Source of the DNA: Desulfurivibrio dismutans
GTDB lineage: Bacteria > Desulfobacterota > Desulfobulbia > Desulfobulbales > Desulfurivibrionaceae
Direction: 5' to 3'
Assembly: GCF_029210385.1 (NCBI RefSeq)
Contig: NZ_JARGDQ010000008.1
Coordinates: forward strand, 62,001 to 126,000
Length of the DNA: 64,000 nucleotides
The number at the start of each line of letters is the position of its first letter. The stretch's first letter is position 1. The notes beneath the pieces were generated by a model. It was not told the origin of the DNA, searched no databases, and saw nothing but the letters and a program-made list of their open reading frames with translations. Of this stretch, positions 58,062-64,000 are shown piece by piece. The position numbers and the translations under genes were made by a program.

Positions 58062-59102
58062 ATGGCAAAAACTGTCCCGGTGGCAGAGGCGGTCGGCATG
58101 GTCCTGCCCCACGACATAACCGAGATCCGCAAAGGAGAGTTCAAGGGCCGGGCCTTTCGCAAGGGGCACATCGTCCGGCCCGAAGACGTCGAACACCTCA
58201 AGCGGCTGGGCAAAGAACATATCTATATCCTGGAACTGGGGCCTGCTGATATTCATGAAGATGAAGCGGCCCGGCTGCTGGCAGCCGCTCTTGCCGGGGC
58301 GGGAATCGAGGTCGGCGGTGAACCGGTGGAGGGCAAAATCAATCTCTGCGCGGCCCACGACGGCCTGCTGCAGGTGGATCAGGAAGCCTTATATCGCTTC
58401 AACCTGCTGGGGGAGGTGATGTGCGCCACCCGGCACGGCAAAACCCCGGTGAAAAAAGGACAGCAGGTGGCCGCCACCCGCCTGATTCCTTTGGTGGGCA
58501 ACCGCCAGATAGTCGAAGAAGCGGTGGCCCTGGCCGGCAATCAAGGCCGGGGAACAGTGCGGGTCGAGGCTTTGCGAACCGCCCGCGCCGGCCTGGTGAT
58601 CACCGGCAACGAGGTTTTCCACGGCCGCATCAAGGATGCCTTTGAACCCATTCTGCGGGAAAAACTGGCGACCCTGGACTCGGCGGTGATCATGGTCCGC
58701 AAGGCCCCGGATGATACCGCCAAGATCGCCACCGCCATCGATGAATGTCTGGCGGCGGGGGCCGATCTCATTGTTACCAGCGGCGGGATGTCGGTGGACC
58801 CCGATGATGTCACCCGGGAGGGAATTGCCCGGGCCGGCGCCCAAGAGATCACCTACGGCACCCCGGTGCTGCCCGGAGCCATGTTTCTGGTGGGCTACCT
58901 GCCTTACCAGGGGCAGGAGATCCCGGTGCTGGGGCTGCCCGCCTGCGGCATGTTCCATCGCACCACGGTGTTCGACCTGATCCTGCCCCGGATTTTAGCC
59001 GGCGAGAAAATCGACCGTCAAACCCTGGCCCGCATGGGCCACGGCGGCCTCTGCCTGAACTGCAAGCACTGCCAATACCCGGTTTGCCCCTTCGGCAAGT
59101 AG
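58062..59102 (+). CDS. MoeA/MogA-like molybdopterin-binding protein with C-terminal Cys cluster
   Basis: A 346-residue protein; the start at 58062 has AAGGAGAA upstream. It opens VPVAEAVGMVLPHDITEIRK, as in MoeA-related proteins. The MoCF-biosynthesis domain is at about residues 175-320: RAGLVITGNEVFHGRIKDAF, LIVTSGGMSVDPDDVTREGI, and TYGTPVLPGAMFLVGYL. The last 25 residues add a C-L-N-C-K-H-C-Q-Y-P-V-C cluster that could bind a metal or iron-sulfur centre. This is the FmdE-linked branch of molybdopterin-binding proteins; the upstream gene is FmdE-like. The true reaction is unknown. It converges with the chemoreceptor gene. Confidence 0.85.
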   Translation: MAKTVPVAEAVGMVLPHDITEIRKGEFKGRAFRKGHIVRPEDVEHLKRLGKEHIYILELGPADIHEDEAARLLAAALAGAGIEVGGEPVEGKINLCAAHDGLLQVDQEALYRFNLLGEVMCATRHGKTPVKKGQQVAATRLIPLVGNRQIVEEAVALAGNQGRGTVRVEALRTARAGLVITGNEVFHGRIKDAFEPILREKLATLDSAVIMVRKAPDDTAKIATAIDECLAAGADLIVTSGGMSVDPDDVTREGIARAGAQEITYGTPVLPGAMFLVGYLPYQGQEIPVLGLPACGMFHRTTVFDLILPRILAGEKIDRQTLARMGHGGLCLNCKHCQYPVCPFGK

Positions 59103-59138
59103 CCAAAGGGGCAACGCACCGCGGGCTGACACGCAGAT

Positions 59139-60941
59139 TTAATCCCGCCCCTTGACCAGGGCGGTGAGTACGCCCACCATCTCTTTCATCTGTTCGGCCT
59201 GACCGTTCAACTCCTCGGCGGCACTGGCGGCCTCTTCGGCGGCGGCGGCGTTCTGCTGAGTCACCGAATCCATCTCCGAGACGCCGTTGTTGATCTGCTC
59301 CACCCCGGATGACTGCTCCCGGGAAGCGGCGGCGATCTCGCCCATCAGCGAGGATATCTTGACGATACTTTCCGAAACCTGGTTAAAAGAGGTATCGGTG
59401 GCACCCACCAACTGGCTTCCGGCCTGGATCTTGCCCACCGTACCTTCGATCAGGCTGGCGGTGTTGCGGGCGGCCTCGGAAGCCCGCATGGCCAGATTCC
59501 TAACCTCATCGGCCACCACCGCGAAACCAGCGCCGGCCTCACCAGCCCGGGCCGCCTCCACCGCCGCGTTCAGGGCCAGCAGATTGGTCTGGAAGGCAAT
59601 TTCATCGATGGTTTTAATGATCTTAGAAGTCTCTTCGCTGGCTCGCGAGATTTCGGCCATGGAATCGGTCAGCTGGTGCATGGACTGATTGGCGCTTTCC
59701 ACCACCTGGCGGGCCTCACTGACCAGGATATCGGCCTGGCCGACATTGTCGGCATTCTGCTTGGTCATGGAGGAGATCTCTTCCAGGGAGGCCGAGGTTT
59801 CCTCAATGGCGGCGGCCTGGTTGTTGGCCCCGTCGGCCAGTGAGTGACTGGCCGACGAAACCTCTTCCGAGGCCGCCGACACCTGGCTGGCGCCGTTTTG
59901 TAACTGATCGGAAACGTCTTCCAGGGTACCGATCAACAGCAAGGAAAAAAAGCGGGCCAGGAAAAGCAACAGCAGCAGCAGCACCGTCGCCGCCACCACC
60001 CCGCCAATCAGGGTGTTGCGGGCCTGGGCGATGCGTTCGCCGGCCATTTCCTCAATTCCCTCGGCCAGCCTGGTTTCAACTTCTTTCATCAGGTCGATTT
60101 TGGCGGTTATGGTGTCAAACCAGCGAGTGGCATCAATACCAAACCCCCCGGCCTGCCAGCGATCAAGAGCCGTTTTTTCCATTGCCGCCACCTGCTCCAC
60201 CGCCGTTGCCCGCATTTTTTCACGATAAAAGCGCCGGCTTTGCTCATCGGCAAAAGCTTGGAAATTGTTCAAAAAAACCTGGCGGGCGGAAAGCAATTCG
60301 GCATAGCGCTGAAACATTCCCTCGGCAAACCGATCCTGGGCAAAGACGTTGCTCAACACCGCCCGGGTGATCCCCATCCGCTCCTTGGCCTCAACAAAGT
60401 TGTAATAAGCGGTCAGGACCCGCATGATCTCCTGATCCGGACTGGCGCCGGCGATCAGCGGAATGGCGCCGAGAAAACCTTCGATGGCGGCGGAATAAAA
60501 AGCGATGGCTTCCGGCCCGGGGATCGCCAAAGAGTCGGCCCGGCGGCGTATTTCATCCAGCCGCTCCAGGTTGGCCATGCCCTGGCGTAAGCGGTTATTG
60601 ATTTCCTGGTCATTTCGCACAATGGCAGAATCGGCCATAAATTGGCGCAAAGCCTGGATATCCCGGTCGGTGGCCGCCCGCTGCCCGGACAAACGGGTGC
60701 CGAACTGCCGCCCCTGGCTGCCGATAAAGCCGGCGGTCATGCCGCGTTCCAACTGGGCCTGGTGGGCAATTTCGGTGGCCATGGTCGCCACCACCGCCAA
60801 CTCCTGCAGTTCCTTGGCCTGATTATACAACCGATAGCGCTCCAGGCCGTTGTACAGCAGAACCCCCACTAAAAAAGTCACCGGCACAAACACCAGCAAC
60901 TGCATCATGGTGATAATTCTGAGCTTCTTGAAAAAATTCAT
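59139..60941 (-). CDS. Methyl-accepting chemotaxis protein with NIT sensor domain
   Basis: A 600-residue chemoreceptor. The start at 60941 (GGAGACGAG upstream) gives a first membrane helix ([20 protein letters not shown]). The periplasmic part carries a NIT (nitrate/nitrite-sensing type) pattern, [19 protein letters not shown]. The second helix is at about 310-335 ([20 protein letters not shown]). The signalling domain is complete: [20 protein letters not shown], the tip [20 protein letters not shown] with [19 protein letters not shown], and the C-terminal helix. It ends in ALVKGRD without the NWETF-type CheR pentapeptide. The ligand is unknown. Confidence 0.92.
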   Translation of the reverse strand: MNFFKKLRIITMMQLLVFVPVTFLVGVLLYNGLERYRLYNQAKELQELAVVATMATEIAHQAQLERGMTAGFIGSQGRQFGTRLSGQRAATDRDIQALRQFMADSAIVRNDQEINNRLRQGMANLERLDEIRRRADSLAIPGPEAIAFYSAAIEGFLGAIPLIAGASPDQEIMRVLTAYYNFVEAKERMGITRAVLSNVFAQDRFAEGMFQRYAELLSARQVFLNNFQAFADEQSRRFYREKMRATAVEQVAAMEKTALDRWQAGGFGIDATRWFDTITAKIDLMKEVETRLAEGIEEMAGERIAQARNTLIGGVVAATVLLLLLLFLARFFSLLLIGTLEDVSDQLQNGASQVSAASEEVSSASHSLADGANNQAAAIEETSASLEEISSMTKQNADNVGQADILVSEARQVVESANQSMHQLTDSMAEISRASEETSKIIKTIDEIAFQTNLLALNAAVEAARAGEAGAGFAVVADEVRNLAMRASEAARNTASLIEGTVGKIQAGSQLVGATDTSFNQVSESIVKISSLMGEIAAASREQSSGVEQINNGVSEMDSVTQQNAAAAEEAASAAEELNGQAEQMKEMVGVLTALVKGRD

Positions 60942-61365
60942 GACTCGTCTCCAGTTGTGAAGATATCGTGACAACCGGCCAAATTTGTTGAGCGGCAACG
61001 GAAAAAACAATGAGCTTACAGCACGTACCCGACCGGCGGCCCAGTTCTGACCTGGCCGGCCGTTATATTATTCAGGGTCGCAGCATAAACTGACACCATG
61101 TATCGGACGGAACTTTACCACAGGAGCCCGATGAATCGCCCGCCAACAACGAATTGAGCATCATACCGGAAAACAGTTATAGCATTTACAAAACGAAAGT
61201 AAAGAGCTTAATTGATAATTTTTATCTTTTAATTGGACCCGGAATCATAAAGTGTTGATTCCCGCCACCGGGCTTTTTTGTTATACAGAAGCAAGTCATT
61301 TTGGCCGACCAGCCCTGTGCCGGCGGCGGCCGCCGACCAATTCGTTCCCAGGAAGGAAAATCAGG
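60942..61365. other. Divergent intergenic region with hairpin and T-run upstream of the methyltransferase
   Basis: The 424 bp have no gene that I can support. Near the right end CCCGG (61238-61242) pairs with CCGGG (61268-61272), with an inner AATCA/TGATT stem, and CTTTTTTG follows. This is a terminator-shaped element in front of the methyltransferase, with no plus-strand gene before it. It could be an attenuator in the leader. The 60 bp to its left are A/T-rich and may contain the promoter. Confidence 0.4.
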
Positions 61366-61992
61366 ATGCCACACCACTTACAATCGACCCTCGCCAACCT
61401 TGACCATTGCCAAAAACACGAAGAAGATTTCAGCCGCTGCGAGGTGTTCATCAACGTCAGCAACCGCTTTCTGGGGCTGCTGGCCTGGGAGGCCAGTCGC
61501 GACAGCGACAACGATACCAGCCGGGAATACCCTTTTGTGGCCATGGACAGCCGTCAGGTTTTCCGCCAGCTGGCTCTAGCCCGTCGGCAACTGGACCTGG
61601 AGCAGGAGGAGCCGGCCAGCCCTGCTCCTTCATTTCTGGATGTCGGCTGCGGTATCGGCAATGTGATGCTGCTGGCCGAGCAGATGGGATTCGAGGTTTA
61701 TGGACTGGAGAAGGATCGCAAACCGTGTGCCGTGGCCAGGAAATTGTTTGGCCCGGAACGAGTAAGCGACAGCGACATCTGGGAATACCGGGAGTATCAC
61801 CGCTTTCAGGTGATTTACTATTTCCGCCCTTTTGCCGATCGGCAACTGCAGCAGCGGTTTGAGAAGATGATCGAAGACAAACTGCAGCCCGGCGGGATCC
61901 TGATTGCCAACCACAAAAACAGTGATATTATCGACACCGATTCCCGCTTTTCCCGCCTGCACCCGGAATTGCCGGCATGGTGCAAGAGATAA
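61366..61992 (+). CDS. SAM-dependent methyltransferase, class I
   Basis: A 208-residue protein; ATG 61366 follows GGAAGGAAAA. Residues 85-195 hold a Rossmann methyltransferase core: SFLDVGCGIGNVMLLAEQMG (motif I), FEVYGLEKDRKPCAVARKLF with the acidic residue of motif II, VIYYFRPFADRQLQQRFEKM, and LQPGGILIANHKNSDIIDTD. The N-terminal 80 residues are helical, without a recognised domain. The substrate is unknown, and the neighbours do not tell. It converges with the molybdoenzyme gene. Confidence 0.8.
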   Translation: MPHHLQSTLANLDHCQKHEEDFSRCEVFINVSNRFLGLLAWEASRDSDNDTSREYPFVAMDSRQVFRQLALARRQLDLEQEEPASPAPSFLDVGCGIGNVMLLAEQMGFEVYGLEKDRKPCAVARKLFGPERVSDSDIWEYREYHRFQVIYYFRPFADRQLQQRFEKMIEDKLQPGGILIANHKNSDIIDTDSRFSRLHPELPAWCKR

Positions 61993-62035
61993 CCTTATCA
62001 GCAGCACCGCAGGTTGCCCCTGGTGGACGACTAGC

Positions 62036-64000
62036 TCAAGACCGCTCTTTCCTGATACGGACAAAATTGTTGCGTAACGCCCGCACTCCGGTAATCGGAT
62101 TGGCAGTGGCGCGGCTCATCAGTGAGCCGTCGGCCACTCCCTGATGAAAGGCCCGGCTCAGCAGATGGGAACGGTGGCCGAAGCCATGCACCAGGTAAAC
62201 GCAGTCCGGCCGGATGTCGCGACTCACGTAAAGTCGCACGGTACGCAGGGCGGTCAGGCCATCCTGGTTTTCCAGCAGCACCCGGTCACCGCTACCCATC
62301 CCCAGGCCGGCGGCCACCTCTTCGTTGAGCCACAGTTCGTTTTCCCCCTGCTCGCTCATCAGGCGGCGGTTGTTCTGGGTGCTGCTTAAGGTATGCAGCT
62401 GGGAACGGCCGTAAAGCAACCGAAAATAACCGGCCGGGGGCTCCGGCGGTGGCCGGAACTGCGGCAACGGCGCCTGGGCGGCTTCGGCCAGATCACGGGA
62501 AACCAGTTCAATTTTGCCGCTCAGGGTGGGAAACCTGAACTCAGCCAACTGCGGCTCCGCTGCCGCGGGCAGGGAGACAAAGGCCCGCCCGCGGCGCAGA
62601 TCATCAAGACGCAACCGCCAAGTCGTCAGGTCATGCTCCAGGCGGGAACTCACCTCCGGGTACCGCAAACCCCGGCCACGCCCCAGGCGAATGCTGAGCT
62701 GGCGGACGATCCAATAAGGATCACGAGCTTCAAAGGCCGGCGGTAAAACGGGAAAGCGGGCGGTCAGCAATGGCGGCTCGACCTCACGGCGCAGCTCCAC
62801 CCGGTCGCTGCGCTCCAGAAAGGTGGCCTCGGGCAGAATGATGTCGGCCATCAGGCAGGGCTCACTGGGCACCACATCACAAGCAAAAATGAATTCCGCC
62901 CGCCGCCAGGCCAGAGAGGTGCGGTAGGGATTGGGGTAACCGTGAAAAGGGTTTTGCCCCCAGCAGCCAAGCACCTTGATCCGGTCGGCCTCCAGATCTT
63001 TAAAAATCTCTTCGGCCCGTTCACGGCTGTCCGGTTGCAATGCCCTGGCCAGCCGCTGGCGGCTCCGGGCATAAGGTGTGGCTTCAGCCCCAGGTTCGTT
63101 AACTCCGGGCAACGGCATTCCTCCCGGCCGGCCCGGCGCCCCCAGCAGGGCGGCAAGAATGGCCTGGGCCCGCAAACGGTCGACATCATCGCCATACCAG
63201 TTGCTGTGCCGGCCCGGGTGAATGATCACCGCCGGCGCACTGGCGGCCAGCCGCCGGGCGCTCTGCTCAATGGCCTTGGGGCTTAAGCCGGTCAGCTCGG
63301 CAACCCGCTCAAGGGGATAAGCTGCGGCATGTTCCCGCAACTCATCCAGGCCTAAGGCATGGGCCGCGATATAGTCCCGATCGAAAAGATCACGCTGCAG
63401 CAGGTAGTTGATCCAACCCAGCAGCAGCGCGGTATCACTGCCCGGTTTGAGCATCAGATGCTCATCGGACTGGGCGGCAATGACACTGCGTCGGGGGTCG
63501 GCCACGATCAAGTGGGCGCCCTGTTCCTGGGAATCCATGAAGCGGCGGAATTCCGGCAACATCAGGTTCTCCCCGAAATGGGATCCCAGCAGCACCAGAC
63601 AACGGGTGCGCTCATAGTCCACCCGGGCCGGCGCCCCCGGGTCAAAGCCGAAGGTGGCCAGGTAGGCGGCCTCCCGGTTGCAACGGCAGTGTTCGTAGTG
63701 CGAATCGTTGACCCGGGAGGCACCCAACTCGGTAAAGAGTTCTTTGATATAGGCCGCCGAGGGGCCGGCGGCAAAGAGGGCCAGAGCATCCGGGCCATGG
63801 CGGCGCAGGGTCTGTTCCAGGCGCAGAGAGATGACGTCAATGGCCTCGGCCCAGCTGATTCGCTGCCACTGCCCGCTACCCCGGGGCCCCACCCTTTTCA
63901 TGGGATATTTCAGCCGGTCGGGGTCATAAAGCAAATCCGGGGCCGCCATGCCCCGGGCACAGATCAGGGAGCCATTGAGGTGGTTGTCACCGGTACCGGC
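62036..64000 (-). CDS. Molybdopterin oxidoreductase, polysulfide/thiosulfate-reductase-like catalytic subunit (5' part outside window)
   Basis: The frame is open through the right edge, so the N-terminus lies outside. The visible 654 residues start in GDNHLNGSLICARGMAAPDL, the last part of the 4Fe-4S site with its cysteine. Then comes the bis-MGD core: YDPDRLKYPMKRVGPRGSGQ, RISWAEAIDVI, CLVLLGSHFGENLMLPEFRR, LIVADPRRS, VIIHPGRHSNWYGDDVDRLR, and the C-terminal dinucleotide-binding domain GYFRLLYGRSQLHTLSSTQN. The active-site region shows CRCNREAAY, with cysteines rather than an in-frame UGA. The overall pattern is of the PhsA/PsrA group, but arsenate, tetrathionate or other reductases are not excluded without the remainder of the gene. 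Confidence 0.8.
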   Translation of the reverse strand, partial: AGTGDNHLNGSLICARGMAAPDLLYDPDRLKYPMKRVGPRGSGQWQRISWAEAIDVISLRLEQTLRRHGPDALALFAAGPSAAYIKELFTELGASRVNDSHYEHCRCNREAAYLATFGFDPGAPARVDYERTRCLVLLGSHFGENLMLPEFRRFMDSQEQGAHLIVADPRRSVIAAQSDEHLMLKPGSDTALLLGWINYLLQRDLFDRDYIAAHALGLDELREHAAAYPLERVAELTGLSPKAIEQSARRLAASAPAVIIHPGRHSNWYGDDVDRLRAQAILAALLGAPGRPGGMPLPGVNEPGAEATPYARSRQRLARALQPDSRERAEEIFKDLEADRIKVLGCWGQNPFHGYPNPYRTSLAWRRAEFIFACDVVPSEPCLMADIILPEATFLERSDRVELRREVEPPLLTARFPVLPPAFEARDPYWIVRQLSIRLGRGRGLRYPEVSSRLEHDLTTWRLRLDDLRRGRAFVSLPAAAEPQLAEFRFPTLSGKIELVSRDLAEAAQAPLPQFRPPPEPPAGYFRLLYGRSQLHTLSSTQNNRRLMSEQGENELWLNEEVAAGLGMGSGDRVLLENQDGLTALRTVRLYVSRDIRPDCVYLVHGFGHRSHLLSRAFHQGVADGSLMSRATANPITGVRALRNNFVRIRKERS

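Noticed and set aside
62036-64000. Selenocysteine in the molybdoenzyme
   Set aside because: No in-frame TGA is present in the visible part; the active-site region reads cysteine. The missing N-terminal part cannot be judged.
1-64000. tRNA, rRNA, CRISPR arrays, insertion sequences, prophage
   Set aside because: Reading for T-loop motifs, direct-repeat arrays, transposase or integrase motifs gave nothing that I could support.

Overview
The window is GC-rich, gene-dense bacterial DNA. It suggests a strictly respiratory, selenocysteine-using deltaproteobacterium of the Desulfobacterota/Desulfobulbales type. The grounds are a nearly complete futalosine menaquinone cluster, ablA/ablB for the osmolyte N-epsilon-acetyl-beta-lysine, an arsenic operon, many signalling and chemotaxis genes, a sigma54 system, a selenoprotein W-like gene read through a UGA, and a polysulfide/thiosulfate-reductase-like molybdoenzyme. 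A haloalkaliphile such as Desulfurivibrio would fit. This is inference; no database search was possible.

Layout. 1-5.7 kb: signalling genes (receiver-PATAN-roadblock protein, a second roadblock protein, a haem-binding HAMP sensor, TPR-OmpA, histidine kinase) and a lipoprotein. 6-14.5 kb: envelope genes (protease/propeller/barrel protein, hydrolase with a repetitive tail, PrcB-like lipoprotein, LpxL-like acyltransferase), then a YcaO-TPR gene with a JAMM peptidase gene. 14.6-19.7 kb: RND efflux pair and a BamE-like secreted protein. 19.8-26 kb: a decayed chemoreceptor, the operon arsR-arsC-arsD-arsA, an acr3 gene behind a palindromic repeat, and a decayed stretch with at least three broken thiol-redox or stress genes. 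26-31.8 kb: exported DUF151-PDZ protein, a candidate 53-residue CxxU selenoprotein, a LysR regulator, a rhodanese, a VTT/ferredoxin/CCG fusion and a MEMO-family protein. 31.8-41 kb: leftward menaquinone cluster (mqnE, mqnC, deaminase, mqnA, ubiE, ubiX, ubiA) ending in a zinc-knuckle protein of unknown role. 41-46 kb: ablA-ablB and a large CheZ-like protein. 46-55 kb: isochorismatase-family hydrolase, YgiQ-type radical SAM protein, SelW-like selenoprotein, yggS, tatD, nitroreductase, lipoprotein, coaBC, copZ and gapN. 55-64 kb: a sigma54 activator next to what looks like a sigma54-transcribed small RNA, FmdE and MoeA-like molybdenum genes, a NIT-domain chemoreceptor, a methyltransferase and the molybdoenzyme, which runs off the right edge.

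Two things are least explained by ordinary annotation. First, a dispersed family of about 100-bp palindromes with nested, co-varying stems (23.6, 30.6, 34.9 and 48.8 kb, plus short derivatives). They sit at gene ends, and their terminal GTAA often supplies the stop codon of the neighbouring gene. Second, the sigma54 promoter, two-hairpin transcript and terminator at 57.04-57.17 kb, just downstream of an enhancer-binding protein gene. The selenium theme (a SelW-like gene with a textbook SECIS hairpin, and a CxxU mini-protein beside a LysR gene) is a third. No tRNA, rRNA, CRISPR array, transposase or integrase gene was seen.
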